Position numbers and translations under genes: made by a program
Shown: piece by piece, positions 5,728-14,484 of the stretch
Position numbering within the stretch: position 1 is the first letter of the stretch
How the letters are laid out: every line of letters begins with the position of its first letter
Source of the DNA: an uncultured bacterium
GTDB lineage: Bacteria; Bacillota; Clostridia; Lachnospirales; Lachnospiraceae
Assembly: GCA_945871045.1 (NCBI GenBank)
Contig: CAMBUC010000001.1
Span: 1-39,766 of the forward strand
Direction of reading: 5' to 3'
Length of the DNA: 39,766 nucleotides
The notes under the pieces: generated by a model
The model's database searches: none
What the model saw: only the letters and a program-made list of their open reading frames with translations
What the model was told of the DNA's origin: nothing

Positions 5728-6576
5728 ATGAACGAATTGAAAATTTTTGAGAACGAAGAGTTTGGACAGATCAGAGCGATTGAAAAGGATGGAGAACCGT
5801 GGTTTGTTGGGAAAGATGTAGCAGAAGCACTTGGTTATGGCGATGGAAATGTAAAAAGTAAAGCCTTAACAAATGCAGTCAACGACCATGTTGATGATGA
5901 AGATAAAACGCTACTTTCTTATAACGAATTTAAGGGGTACCAAAATGGTGACCTTAAAAATATAAGTCATTATGGCGCATACGTTATAAACGAATCCGGT
6001 TTATACAGCCTGATCTTATCCAGTAAGCTGCCAACTGCGAAAAAGTTCAAACGCTGGGTAACATCCGAAGTACTTCCGTCTATCCGTAAGCATGGCATGT
6101 ATGCTATGCCGGACACCGTTGAAAAGATGATTGCGGATCCGGACACCGCTATAAGGCTGTTGACCACTCTGAAGGAAGAACAAAACAAGCGTAAAGTCTT
6201 GGAAGATGAGAACGCACAGCAGAAACAGCTGATCGCAGAGTTTAACCCGAAAGCCAGCTATTACGATGTTGTTCTTCAAACTGCGGATGTTTTGAGTTCT
6301 ACCCAGATCGCGAAGGACTACGGGAAGAGTGCAAAATGGCTCAATAAGCTGCTGCATGAGTTAGGCGTACAATTCAAGCAGGGCAAAACATGGCTTCTGT
6401 ATCAAAAATATGCGGAGCAGGGCTATACGAAGTCTAAGACGGATGTTTACAGTGGAAAAGATGGTAAACAGCACAGCCGCATACATACTTACTGGACGCA
6501 GAAAGGCAGATTGTTCATCTATGATCTGTTGAAATCACAGGGCATTTTACCTTTGGTAGAAGCGAAGGGGGCTTAG
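5728..6576 (+). CDS. Phage antirepressor (BRO-N plus KilAC/ANT domain)
   Basis: A 282-residue protein. The N-terminal BRO-N domain (about 1-105) includes EEFGQIRAIEKDGEPWFVGK and KDVAEALGYGDGNVKSKAL. The C-terminal KilAC domain (about 165-280) includes NPKASYYDVVL, TQIAKDYGKSAKWLNKLL and WTQKGRLFIYDLL. Such proteins bind the repressor or DNA and promote the lytic pathway. The ATG at 5728 has GGAGGT eight bases upstream. An in-frame ATG at 5656 overlaps the cro stop but lacks a ribosome site. It is part of the rightward early operon. Confidence 0.93.
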   Translation: MNELKIFENEEFGQIRAIEKDGEPWFVGKDVAEALGYGDGNVKSKALTNAVNDHVDDEDKTLLSYNEFKGYQNGDLKNISHYGAYVINESGLYSLILSSKLPTAKKFKRWVTSEVLPSIRKHGMYAMPDTVEKMIADPDTAIRLLTTLKEEQNKRKVLEDENAQQKQLIAEFNPKASYYDVVLQTADVLSSTQIAKDYGKSAKWLNKLLHELGVQFKQGKTWLLYQKYAEQGYTKSKTDVYSGKDGKQHSRIHTYWTQKGRLFIYDLLKSQGILPLVEAKGA

Positions 6577-6606
6577 GGAAGACCTTGCATGAAGGGAAGT
6601 GAAAAC

Positions 6607-6813
6607 ATGACAAAGACGGATATCAAACGTCAGCTGGAGTCTGCAACGGGCAAATCATTTCTTTGCATCTCAGAGATCGCCCGCTGTCTCGGAATGGGTC
6701 GGGATCACACACGGTCGTTATTGGCAGGTTTGAACTACCTGCCATCCGGGCGCGAGAAAAGGTACTTAATATCCGATGTCGCAGAACGAATTGCAGAAAA
6801 AAGACGCTGTTAG
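6607..6813 (+). CDS. Small HTH protein (excisionase-like or early regulator)
   Basis: A 68-residue protein with a compact helical DNA-binding pattern (CISEIARCLGMGRDHTRSLL, then a wing-like YLPSGREKRYLISDVAERI). It resembles MerR/excisionase-type winged helices of phage early operons. AAGGGAAG precedes ATG 6607; an ATG 18 bases upstream has no ribosome site. An Xis role would fit, since no other excisionase candidate is visible, but a helix-turn-helix regulator is equally possible. Confidence 0.6.
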   Translation: MTKTDIKRQLESATGKSFLCISEIARCLGMGRDHTRSLLAGLNYLPSGREKRYLISDVAERIAEKRRC

Positions 6814-6875
6814 TCATCTTTGGGATAATATTGGATCTCAAAATATGCATAGAGCAGGAAAGGAGGCAAAAGTAA

Positions 6876-7040
6876 GTGTTAGATGTAGAAAAAATCAAGG
6901 AGAAGTATGTAATTTTGCTTACGGAAGCCGGCTGTAGAGAGTTAAAGACACAAGATGATGTTCTTGTTGATTTAGTATGTACCGCTGCGGCTTTAGGATT
7001 TGGAAAAGGCTTTGCAGTTGGAAGGGGAGTAAAAGAATGA
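6876..7040 (+). CDS. Hypothetical early protein, 54 aa
   Basis: Starts at GTG 6876 behind AAAGGAGG and ends overlapping the next gene's ATG (ATGA). The product has an acidic/basic helix, then a CTAAALGFGKGFAVGRGVKE tail that is Gly/Ala-rich and weakly hydrophobic. The ribosome site and 4-base stop/start overlap support it as real. Function not recognised. Confidence 0.65.
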   Translation: MLDVEKIKEKYVILLTEAGCRELKTQDDVLVDLVCTAAALGFGKGFAVGRGVKE

Positions 7041-7246
7041 AAAAGATCATCATAGGTTTTGCACTGGCAGCCGGATACATTTTTCTGTGTTACTGGCAGA
7101 GAGGTTATTTGAATCTTATGAGTGATCTGATTGTGATCGCTATGGCGGTGGTCGCGTATGTTGTTTTTTCGGACACAGAAGAGGGATTCGGTGATGTACA
7201 GGAAGCAGCGGGGATGTATGAAAGATGGCATGACGATGCCGCATGA
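7037..7246 (+). CDS. Small membrane protein, 69 aa
   Basis: Starts at ATG 7037, overlapping the preceding stop, with GGAAGGGGAG upstream. Two hydrophobic stretches (IIIGFALAAGYIFLCYW and LIVIAMAVVAYVVFS) separated by a short positively charged turn give a two-helix hairpin. An acidic tail follows that ends near WHDDAA. Small two-helix membrane proteins in phage early operons often act in exclusion, but no family is recognised. Confidence 0.7.
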   Translation: MKKIIIGFALAAGYIFLCYWQRGYLNLMSDLIVIAMAVVAYVVFSDTEEGFGDVQEAAGMYERWHDDAA

Positions 7247-7269
7247 GCGAAAAAAGTACCTGTCAGTAA

Positions 7270-7306
7270 GTAAGGCACACGCCTGTAAACAGAACATGTG
7301 CCTTAC
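7270..7306. repeat. 10-bp inverted repeat (hairpin)
   Basis: GTAAGGCACA (7270-7279) and TGTGCCTTAC (7297-7306) are perfectly complementary around a 17-base loop in the 125-bp gap between two small early genes. There is no following T tract, so it is more likely an RNA processing/stability element or a protein site than a terminator. Confidence 0.55.
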
Positions 7307-7371
7307 GAAATGAACCATAAACATCATAGCACAAAACAAAGAGTGCAGCAATCCGGAAAGGAGAATAACGA

Positions 7372-7518
7372 GTGGACAAGGAAGTGACAATTTCTGCTCA
7401 CCGGTTTGAATGCTTGGTACGGCGGGAGTTTCTGTATGAATACTTTCGGAGTTTGCTTCTGGAAGGGGAGGATACTGCATCGAGATTAGTTGAAATTGCG
7501 GATGAAATAGAATCTTAA
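7372..7518 (+). CDS. Hypothetical protein, 48 aa
   Basis: GTG start at 7372 preceded by AAAGGAGA. The peptide is a predicted amphipathic helical protein (FECLVRREFLYEYFRSLLLE, then a short ASRLVEIADEIES helix). It ends 12 bases before the next start. Its ribosome site and tight spacing argue it is translated. Function unknown. Confidence 0.6.
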   Translation: MDKEVTISAHRFECLVRREFLYEYFRSLLLEGEDTASRLVEIADEIES

Positions 7519-7530
7519 GAGGAGGAATCT

Positions 7531-7953
7531 ATGGTTATTGAAGTGACGTTAAACAAGCATGATTTTGAAGAAAACAAAGCGGAAAAATGGAAGGCGCTTT
7601 CTGTACTGATGGGGGCAGAAACGGCAGAGACTCACCTTCGGATCAGCAATCCGGCAGAGAGTGCAGCAGTCCCGGGAACTTTGGAGAAAACTACGCCGGA
7701 TGTATCTTCGGTATCCGCACCAGAAGCATCATCGGCTCCGGTGCAGCCGGCGGGAACTGCAGTTCCGACAACAACGCCGACCTATACGCTGGCACAGCTG
7801 CAGGGGGTGATCGGGCCGCTGTTGTCTGCGGGCAAAGGCCCGGAGCTTCAGAGCTTGCTTGCAAAGTATGGGGTAGCTCAGATGACAGATCTCAGAGCGG
7901 ATCAGATGGATTTGTTTGCTGCGGATCTGAGGGCGATGGGGGCGCAGATATAG
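7531..7953 (+). CDS. Hypothetical phage protein upstream of DUF2800
   Basis: A 140-residue protein with an N-terminal acidic/basic segment, a low-complexity Ala/Pro/Ser/Thr linker (about 45-85) and a C-terminal domain (about 88-140) with TLAQLQGVIGPLL and LAKYGVAQMTDLRADQMDLF. The linker looks like a tether between a small binding region and the C-terminal domain. AGGAGG lies seven bases before the ATG. Its stop overlaps the GTG of the next gene (TAGTG). Similar proteins stand in this position beside DUF2800/DUF2815 in related phages, which suggests a replication or recombination accessory role (inference). Confidence 0.75.
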   Translation: MVIEVTLNKHDFEENKAEKWKALSVLMGAETAETHLRISNPAESAAVPGTLEKTTPDVSSVSAPEASSAPVQPAGTAVPTTTPTYTLAQLQGVIGPLLSAGKGPELQSLLAKYGVAQMTDLRADQMDLFAADLRAMGAQI

Positions 7954-9128
7954 TGGATCATGCAGTGATATCACCGAGTGCGGCAGACCGCTGGATCCAT
8001 TGTCCCGGATCCGTAGCACTGACAAAGGATCTGGAAGACAAGGGATCGACCTATGCAGCGGAAGGTACGCTTGCTCACAGCATCTGCGAGCTGAAGCTGC
8101 GCAAATATTTCGGGATCGCAAAGACTGGTGAGAAAAAGCCGATGGGTCCGAAAAAATATAAGTCGGAACTGGACAAGCTGAAGGCAGATCCTCTATATCA
8201 ATCGGAAATGGACGGATACACGGACGTTTACGTGGATCACATTAAAGATCAGTCGAACAGCTTTTCCTCAGCGCCAGCGGTATTCGTCGAACAGAGAGTC
8301 GATCTGTCGGAATACATACCCAGCGGATTCGGCAGTTCGGATTGCATTTTGATCCACGGCAGCGATTTATATGTCTATGACTTCAAATATGGCAAAGGCG
8401 TTCGAGTGGAGGCGGAGGACAACCCTCAGATGCGCCTTTACGCCTTGGGAGCGTATCTGATGTACCGGGAATTCTGGAAGATCGAACAGGTACATATGAC
8501 AATTGTACAGCCGCGGCTTCAGAATATTTGTCAGTCGGTTTTGCCGGTCAGCCAGCTGCTTGAATGGGCGGAAAAGGAGGTGAAACCGGCGGCGAAAAAA
8601 GCCGCGGACGGTGTACAGGAATACGCCTGCGGAGACTGGTGCCGATTCTGCAAGGTGAAAGCGACCTGCCGAACCCATGCGGACACCGTGGTAGACGGCG
8701 TATCCGATTTTGATCTGATGCAGCCGCCGCTGTTAAGCCTGACGGAGTTGGGGCTGCTTCTGACGAAATGTCAGCCCCTGCTCGACTATGCGAAGGCTGC
8801 GGAGGAATATGCTCTATCTCAGGCTCTGTCTGGAGAAAAAATTGAAGGATGGAAACTGGTAGAAGGACGCAGCAGACGCGTCTGGGATGATCAGGAAAAG
8901 GCTTTCGCTGACCTGAAGACCGCCGGTCTGCCAGAAGAGATGCTCTGGCACAGAGAGCCGTACACTTTGGCGCAGATCGAAAAACAGATGGGAAAGAAAG
9001 ATTTTGAGGAGGCCGTCGGTAATCATGTGATCCGGCAGCAGGGAAAACCGGCGCTGGTTTCGGAAAATGACAGCCGGCCGGAATATGTCGTGAAAAACGC
9101 AGAGGAAGATTTTAAAGAGATTGAATAA
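7953..9128 (+). CDS. DUF2800 family, Cas4/RecB-like PD-(D/E)XK nuclease
   Basis: A 391-residue protein opening with ISPSAADRWIHCPGSVAL, the classic DUF2800 start. Nuclease-core motifs are AEGTLAHSICELKL (His/Glu), GSSDCILI (the conserved Asp) and YDFKYGKGV (D-x-K). A cysteine cluster CGDWCRFCKVKATC near 226-239 resembles the iron-sulfur site of Cas4/AddB nucleases. The GTG start at 7953 overlaps the preceding TAG, with GGGGG upstream. The next gene encodes DUF2815, and the pair with a family A polymerase and VapE is a standard phage replication set. Likely a recombination exonuclease acting with an annealing protein (inference). Confidence 0.9.
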   Translation: MDHAVISPSAADRWIHCPGSVALTKDLEDKGSTYAAEGTLAHSICELKLRKYFGIAKTGEKKPMGPKKYKSELDKLKADPLYQSEMDGYTDVYVDHIKDQSNSFSSAPAVFVEQRVDLSEYIPSGFGSSDCILIHGSDLYVYDFKYGKGVRVEAEDNPQMRLYALGAYLMYREFWKIEQVHMTIVQPRLQNICQSVLPVSQLLEWAEKEVKPAAKKAADGVQEYACGDWCRFCKVKATCRTHADTVVDGVSDFDLMQPPLLSLTELGLLLTKCQPLLDYAKAAEEYALSQALSGEKIEGWKLVEGRSRRVWDDQEKAFADLKTAGLPEEMLWHREPYTLAQIEKQMGKKDFEEAVGNHVIRQQGKPALVSENDSRPEYVVKNAEEDFKEIE

Positions 9129-9145
9129 AAAGGAGGACATCAAAA

Positions 9146-9775
9146 ATGGCAAACAATAATCCTGCACATATCGTGCTGACCAACGTAAGACTGTCTTATA
9201 CACACTTGGATAAGCCGTATTCCAACAATGGCGGAGAACCGAAATATTCCGCGACAATTCTCGTGCCAAAGACGGATCCTGCGAATAAACAGAAAATCGA
9301 CGCTGCGATTCGTGCAGCGACCGCGCGGATGCGCGAGAAGAAAGGAAATTCTTTTCCTGAAACGCCGAAAACTTCAGTACACGACGGCGACGGGGTGCGT
9401 CCATCAGATGGCCAGCCGTTCGGAGACGAATGCAAAGGATGCTGGGTATTTACGGCATCAAGCAAGACTCAGCCGGACTGCCGCGACCAGTATAAACAGC
9501 CGCTGTTAGACGGATCTGAATTGTACAGTGGCGTATGGGCTCATGTAGGCGTGACGTTTTTCGGTTACGACTCCGGATCCAATAAGGGCATCGGCGTCGC
9601 GCTGGATACGGTAATGAAAGCGCGCGACGGCGAACCTCTGGGCGGCATGCGGGCAAGTGCCGATGACGACTTTGCAGATATTCCAACAACTGTCGCCGCA
9701 CCGGAAACCGCTGCTGCCGGATCCTCAACGATCACGGGATACGATCCGAATACTTTCGCCCCGATTTACGGTTAA
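9146..9775 (+). CDS. DUF2815, predicted single-strand DNA-binding/annealing protein
   Basis: A 209-residue protein matching DUF2815: HIVLTNVRLSYTHLDKPYS, KYSATILVPKTDP, then VHDGDGVRP and FGDECKGCWVF. The family has an OB-like fold and is thought to serve as the phage SSB in DUF2800/DUF2815 replication modules. The C-terminus ends in a flexible Ala/Thr-rich stretch and a short conserved DPNTFAPIYG tip. AAAGGAGG precedes the ATG, and it is 17 bases after DUF2800. Confidence 0.9.
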   Translation: MANNNPAHIVLTNVRLSYTHLDKPYSNNGGEPKYSATILVPKTDPANKQKIDAAIRAATARMREKKGNSFPETPKTSVHDGDGVRPSDGQPFGDECKGCWVFTASSKTQPDCRDQYKQPLLDGSELYSGVWAHVGVTFFGYDSGSNKGIGVALDTVMKARDGEPLGGMRASADDDFADIPTTVAAPETAAAGSSTITGYDPNTFAPIYG

Positions 9776-9778
9776 GCT

Positions 9779-11731
9779 ATGCATCACATCAATATCGACA
9801 TTGAAACACGTTCTGACGTAGACATCGGCAAAGCCGGTGTCTACCGGTACGTGCAGTCTGAAACATTCGCGGTGCTGCTCATCGCTTACAGCGTCGACGG
9901 TGGACGGGTGAAAGTGATCGATGTGACGAAGGGCGAGGATGAGAGCGAGGTCCGCTGTCTGCTGACGGATCCGGGATACCGGAAACACGCATTCAACGCA
10001 GAATTCGAATGGGTTTGTCTGAGGAAACATACGGGTCTGCCACTGGATCCGGCCCAATGGAGGGATACCATGCTGCATGCGGCTTACTGTGGTTACGCAG
10101 GATCTCTGCAGTCGGTGGGTGCGGCAATGGGTCTGCCGGAGGATCAAAAGAAACTTTCTACAGGCCGGGCGTTGATCCGGCTTTTTTGTACCCCGCATAA
10201 GCACACAACGAAGGACACGCGAGACTGGATTCAGCCGGCGGATGAACCGGAGAAATGGAATCTGTTCAAAGAATATAACCGGCAGGATGTCATCGCAGAA
10301 CGTACTATTTGGGAACGTTTGGCAACCTGCCAGGTGCCGGAAATGGTCGAGATCCAATGGCGACAGAATCTTCTGATGAATGCACGGGGGGTCTGTGTAG
10401 ACACGCAGCTGGTCGAAGGTGCAATCCGTGCCGGAGACACGGCAGCACAGCCACTAAGGGAGGAAGCGCAAAAGCTGACGGGATTGGAAAATCCCAACAG
10501 CCCGGTACAGCTGAAAAAATATCTTACGGCGCAGGGCTGCACCGTAACGACATTGCGGCAGGAAGATTTGGATACTCTTCTTGCCGATGCTACGCTGCCG
10601 GCAAAGGTAAAGCGTGTTCTTGCGATCCGAAAAGAATTGGGCAAATCATCGATCAAGAAATACGAATCTGCACGTAACGTCGTATGTAAAGACGGGCGTG
10701 CACACGGGCTGCTGTCCTTTTACGGAGCGCGTACCGGGCGTTACGCCGGACGACTTATTCAGGTACAAAATCTGCCGCGGACGTATTTGCACGGTGATGT
10801 TTTGGATACGGCCAGAAATCTGGCCAGAAGGGCAGATTACCGAGGACTTCAAATGGTGTTTGGCAGTGTATCCGACACCTTATCTCAGTTGATTCGGACG
10901 ATCCTGATCCCAACGCCGGGTAACAAGTTTATCGATGCGGATTTTTCCTCCATCGAAGCGCGGGTTCTGGCGTGGCTGGCGGGAGAATCCTGGTCCCTGG
11001 AAGTCTTTCGGACACACGGTAAAATCTACGAAGCCCAAGCGTCGCAAATGTTCGGTGTGCCGCTCGAAAAGATCAGAAAAGGCAATCCGGAATACGCACT
11101 GCGACAAAAAGGCAAGGTCGCTGTGCTGGCTCTCGGTTATCAGGGCGGTGTCGGCGCATTGATCAGCATGGGAGCCTTGAACATGGGGATACCGGAAGAG
11201 GATCTGCAGGGGATTGTACAACTGTGGAGACGAACGAATCGCCGGTGCGTCGCTCTTTGGAAAGCGGTGGAACGCTGCGCAAAGGAGACGATTCGAACCG
11301 GACGCCAGACGGCGGCAGGAAAAGTTCTTTTTACACGTGAAATCGACACGCACAACGACTTTCTGACGATCCAAATCCCTTCAGGAAGAAAACTGTTCTA
11401 CGTCCGCCCGGCGGTGGAACAGGATCGTATCACTTTCTGGGGGCAAAATCAGACGACACGGAAGTGGTCAAAACAAGAAACTTACGGCGGCAAGTTAGTG
11501 GAAAACATCGTCCAGGCAGTGGCGAGAGACTGTCTGGTAGAAAAATTACTGCAGTTAGAAGCAGCCGGATACAACATCGTCTTTCATATTCATGATGAGG
11601 TCATCATCGATGCGCGGCAGGATCAGCATCTGGCGGACGTGGTGGAAATCATGAAAAAACCGGTGTCCTGGGCGCCGGATCTGCCGCTGAACGCAGACGG
11701 TTGGGAAGGGGAATACTTTACAAAAGATTAG
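9779..11731 (+). CDS. Phage DNA polymerase, family A
   Basis: A 650-residue replicative polymerase. The 3'-5' exonuclease domain (about 1-190) shows NIDIETRSD (Exo I), NAEFEW and YNRQD (Exo III). The polymerase domain has motif A DADFSSIEARVLAW (about 386), motif B RQKGKVAVLALGYQGG (about 441) and motif C HIHDEVIID (about 603). No 5'-3' exonuclease domain is present, as usual for phage enzymes. It starts 3 bases after DUF2815 with only a weak ribosome site, suggesting translational coupling. The mismatch with a phage-type primase is solved by the VapE-like gene next door. Confidence 0.96.
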   Translation: MHHINIDIETRSDVDIGKAGVYRYVQSETFAVLLIAYSVDGGRVKVIDVTKGEDESEVRCLLTDPGYRKHAFNAEFEWVCLRKHTGLPLDPAQWRDTMLHAAYCGYAGSLQSVGAAMGLPEDQKKLSTGRALIRLFCTPHKHTTKDTRDWIQPADEPEKWNLFKEYNRQDVIAERTIWERLATCQVPEMVEIQWRQNLLMNARGVCVDTQLVEGAIRAGDTAAQPLREEAQKLTGLENPNSPVQLKKYLTAQGCTVTTLRQEDLDTLLADATLPAKVKRVLAIRKELGKSSIKKYESARNVVCKDGRAHGLLSFYGARTGRYAGRLIQVQNLPRTYLHGDVLDTARNLARRADYRGLQMVFGSVSDTLSQLIRTILIPTPGNKFIDADFSSIEARVLAWLAGESWSLEVFRTHGKIYEAQASQMFGVPLEKIRKGNPEYALRQKGKVAVLALGYQGGVGALISMGALNMGIPEEDLQGIVQLWRRTNRRCVALWKAVERCAKETIRTGRQTAAGKVLFTREIDTHNDFLTIQIPSGRKLFYVRPAVEQDRITFWGQNQTTRKWSKQETYGGKLVENIVQAVARDCLVEKLLQLEAAGYNIVFHIHDEVIIDARQDQHLADVVEIMKKPVSWAPDLPLNADGWEGEYFTKD

Positions 11732-11740
11732 GAGGCGGAG

Positions 11741-14158
11741 ATGAAATACAGCAGACTTTTGCGACTGTCGGCTGCCGGATCCCGCAGAGCGGCTAACTGG
11801 CCTTTGCAACGAATGAACCTGGAAGATTTTTATAGCCGGCTGAAAACACCGGTGCGCAGCGCGGAAACACTGGACGCTTATCTGCGGATGCCGAAAGCGA
11901 AGCAGGATGAGCTGAAAGACATCGGCGGCTATGTCTTTGGCGTGTTGGAGGGTGGAAAACGCCGTGCAGGTCATGTACAGGAACGTGACGGTGTAACTTT
12001 AGACGCCGACAATATACCGCCGGGTGGAACGGAGGATATCCTGCGGCGTGTGGAAGCGTTGGGCTGTAGCTATGTGGTCTATTCCACGCGAAAACACCGG
12101 CCGGGGGCTCCACGGCTGCGGATTGTACTGCCGCTGGATCGCGGCGTGACCGCAGACGAGTATGAACCAGTGGCGCGTAAAATTGCAGAAATTATCGATC
12201 CTACCATGGCGATCTACGACCCGACGACCTTCGAGCCGTCCCGACTGATGTACTGGCCGAGCTGTTGTGCTGACAGCGAGTATGTGTACCGGTACGGAGA
12301 CAAACCGATGCTTAACGCCGACGGTATTCTGGAAAAATACACCGACTGGCAGGACTGGTCCTCTTGGCCGCAGGTGCCGGGAATCGCAGAGAAATATCGG
12401 AGATCTGCGCAGAGGCAGCAGGACCCGGAGACGAAGAACGGTATCGTCGGCGCGTGGTGCAGAGTGCATCCACTAACGGAGACACTGATGACCGTACTGG
12501 ACGGGATCTACCGGTCGACGGATCAACCGGATCGCTGGTCTTATGCAGCAGGAAGTACTACCGGCGGCGCATTAGTGTATGATGATAAATTTCTCTATTC
12601 TCATCATGCAACCGATCCCGCGGGAGGGCAGCTGTGCAACAGTTTCGATCTGTGCCGACTCCATCTGTTTGGTGATCGGGACGATAATGTAAAGCCGGAT
12701 ACCCCGGTGAACCGGTTGCCGAGTTACAAGGAAATGTGCGCCTATGCGCGAAGCGACGCAAAGGTAGCCGATCTGATCAATACCGAACGGTACGCTGCGG
12801 TAACAGCGGATCTGGCAGAGATGCCGGAGACGGAACGGGAAAGATCTCTCGATGTGTCCTGGATGCAGAATCTGAAAATCAGCGAATCCGGGAAAATAGA
12901 ACATACGGCAAACAACGTTCTCATCATGCTGCAGGGAGATCCGCGGCTGAAAGAAAAGCTGCAGTACAACGAGTTCAGCAAGCGGATCGAAGGCGTAGGT
13001 GTGATGCCTTGGGCGGGCAGAGAAAAAGAGGAATCTTTTGAATGGACGGACAACGACGATGCGGGACTGCGGATGTACACGGAGAAACTGTTGGGCTACC
13101 GTACGGAAGCCGCGGTGAAGGACGCCCTGGTACAGGCGGCGATGACACGATCGCATAACCCTCTGCAGGATTATTTGAACGGACTGGTTTGGGACGGTGT
13201 GCCGCGGCTGGATACCGTGTATATCGACTATTTCGGGGATGAGGATAACATTTATACCAGAGAAGTCGGGCGAAAGAGTCTCACAGCGGCCGTGGCCCGG
13301 GCGATGCAGCCGGGAATAAAGTATGACACCATGGTGGTGATCTCCGGTCCTCAGGGGACTTGTAAGACGACTTTCGTCGAGAGGATAGGCAAGAGCTGGC
13401 AGACGTCGCTTCTGGTGTCCTTTAAAGACCCAAAGGCGGTAGCGGAGGTGCTTCAAAACAACTGGATTGTCGAGATTGCGGAACTGTCTTCCTTGAACAA
13501 AGCAGACAACAACACGGTCAAACAGATCATCACGCAGACTTCGGATGAATACCGTGCAGCCTACGCACGAAGTACGGAGAAGCATAAGCGGCACAGTGTG
13601 TTTTTCGGCACGACCAACGACATGGAATACCTGAAGGATCCGACAGGAAACCGGCGATTCTGGCCGATTCACTGCGGACCAAAACCGGAAAAACACATCT
13701 GGGAGGAACTGACACCGCAGGCAGTCGATCAGCTGTGGGCGGAAGCGGTCACCTACTGGCGCATTGGAGAGCCGCTGATCCTGTCCAAAGAGGCGGAAGC
13801 CATTGCTGAAACACGCAGAGAGGAGCACCTGGAACGGGACGAACTGGAGGGACTGATCGCAGCTTTTTTGGAACGACCAGTGCCGTCTGACTGGTTGAAA
13901 ATGGCTTCATCGCAAAGGGAAATGTTTCTAAGTGGCGCGGATAAGAAAGAATACGAGCTTGTCTTGAGAGACCGAATTTGTGTGGCAGAGATCTGGAGAG
14001 AGTGTTTGGAAGAGTACCGAAAAAACATCCGCCAACAGGACAGTCGGCGGATTGCACGGATCATGGATCGAATGCCTGAGTGGGAACGGACCAAGATCAT
14101 CTGGTTCGGTACAGATTACGGTAGGCAGAAAGGGTGGATTCGAAAAGGTTTACCATAA
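11741..14158 (+). CDS. VapE/VirE-family primase-helicase
   Basis: An 805-residue replication protein. The N-terminal half (about 25-330) resembles an archaeo-eukaryotic-type primase/RepB region, with GVTLDADNIP, YSTRKHRPGAPRLRIVLPL and PTTFEPSRLMYWPSC. The C-terminal VapE helicase domain has Walker A GPQGTCKTTF (about 535), Walker B WIVEIAELSSL (about 574), FFGTTND (about 620) and the arginine finger NRRFWPI (about 637). It is likely the initiator/primase-helicase of the phage. The gene starts 9 bases after the polymerase with AGGAGG. An iteron-like cluster begins right after its stop codon, matching an initiator-origin arrangement. Confidence 0.92.
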   Translation: MKYSRLLRLSAAGSRRAANWPLQRMNLEDFYSRLKTPVRSAETLDAYLRMPKAKQDELKDIGGYVFGVLEGGKRRAGHVQERDGVTLDADNIPPGGTEDILRRVEALGCSYVVYSTRKHRPGAPRLRIVLPLDRGVTADEYEPVARKIAEIIDPTMAIYDPTTFEPSRLMYWPSCCADSEYVYRYGDKPMLNADGILEKYTDWQDWSSWPQVPGIAEKYRRSAQRQQDPETKNGIVGAWCRVHPLTETLMTVLDGIYRSTDQPDRWSYAAGSTTGGALVYDDKFLYSHHATDPAGGQLCNSFDLCRLHLFGDRDDNVKPDTPVNRLPSYKEMCAYARSDAKVADLINTERYAAVTADLAEMPETERERSLDVSWMQNLKISESGKIEHTANNVLIMLQGDPRLKEKLQYNEFSKRIEGVGVMPWAGREKEESFEWTDNDDAGLRMYTEKLLGYRTEAAVKDALVQAAMTRSHNPLQDYLNGLVWDGVPRLDTVYIDYFGDEDNIYTREVGRKSLTAAVARAMQPGIKYDTMVVISGPQGTCKTTFVERIGKSWQTSLLVSFKDPKAVAEVLQNNWIVEIAELSSLNKADNNTVKQIITQTSDEYRAAYARSTEKHKRHSVFFGTTNDMEYLKDPTGNRRFWPIHCGPKPEKHIWEELTPQAVDQLWAEAVTYWRIGEPLILSKEAEAIAETRREEHLERDELEGLIAAFLERPVPSDWLKMASSQREMFLSGADKKEYELVLRDRICVAEIWRECLEEYRKNIRQQDSRRIARIMDRMPEWERTKIIWFGTDYGRQKGWIRKGLP

Positions 14159-14160
14159 CA
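14148..14160 (+). repeat. 13-bp direct repeat, copy 1 (end of vapE)
   Basis: GTTTACCATAACA spans the last codons and stop of the VapE gene. The identical 13-mer recurs at 14469-14481, framing the non-coding iteron region. Confidence 0.7.
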
Positions 14161-14173
14161 TTTATACTGGCTT

Positions 14174-14403
14174 CGGTATACATCCGAGGAGTTATGTATA
14201 CCGTTTATACCCAGAAAAACACATCAGTATACATTTCGGTATACATACAAAACGTTGAAATATCAACGGAAAATTAAGAATGTATACCGATTATACCAAA
14301 AAAAAGCTATGTAGATAAAAATAGGGGATTAGGGAGAAAAATAACTGCCTAAATTGCCTAATCGGCCTATTTTATAAAAGTTGGTGCTGTTATCGGTATA
14401 CAT
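14174..14403. repeat. Iteron-like cluster (probable replication origin)
   Basis: Six copies of a 10-mer, CGGTATACAT or its reverse complement ATGTATACCG, lie at 14174-14183, 14194-14203, 14225-14234 (CAGTATACAT), 14237-14246, 14280-14289 and 14394-14403. Shorter TTATACC relatives lie between them. There is also a CGTTGA/TCAACG dyad near 14253 and three GCCTA repeats in A/T-rich DNA at 14347-14378. This 326-bp stretch holds no gene. Clustered iterons plus A/T-rich DNA directly after the primase-helicase gene suggest the origin; a transcription regulator array is the alternative. Confidence 0.65.
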
Positions 14404-14468
14404 GAATAACAAGTGAAATAAAAAGTTCTGGAAAGGCTTGATTCCACAGTGCAAGTGGATTTTGTGAA

Positions 14469-14481
14469 GTTTACCATAACA
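14469..14481 (+). repeat. 13-bp direct repeat, copy 2
   Basis: A second exact copy of GTTTACCATAACA, 321 bp after the first, directly before the small zinc-ribbon gene. Confidence 0.7.
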
Positions 14482-14484
14482 ATT

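Noticed and set aside
6623..7480. A 285-codon minus-strand frame over the early small genes
   Set aside because: It runs against four small genes with good ribosome sites and overlapping stops/starts, and its protein shows no domain.
12572..13828. A 418-codon minus-strand frame opposite the VapE gene
   Set aside because: It is antisense to a clearly conserved helicase, has His/Arg/Phe-rich composition typical of shadow frames and no recognisable domain.
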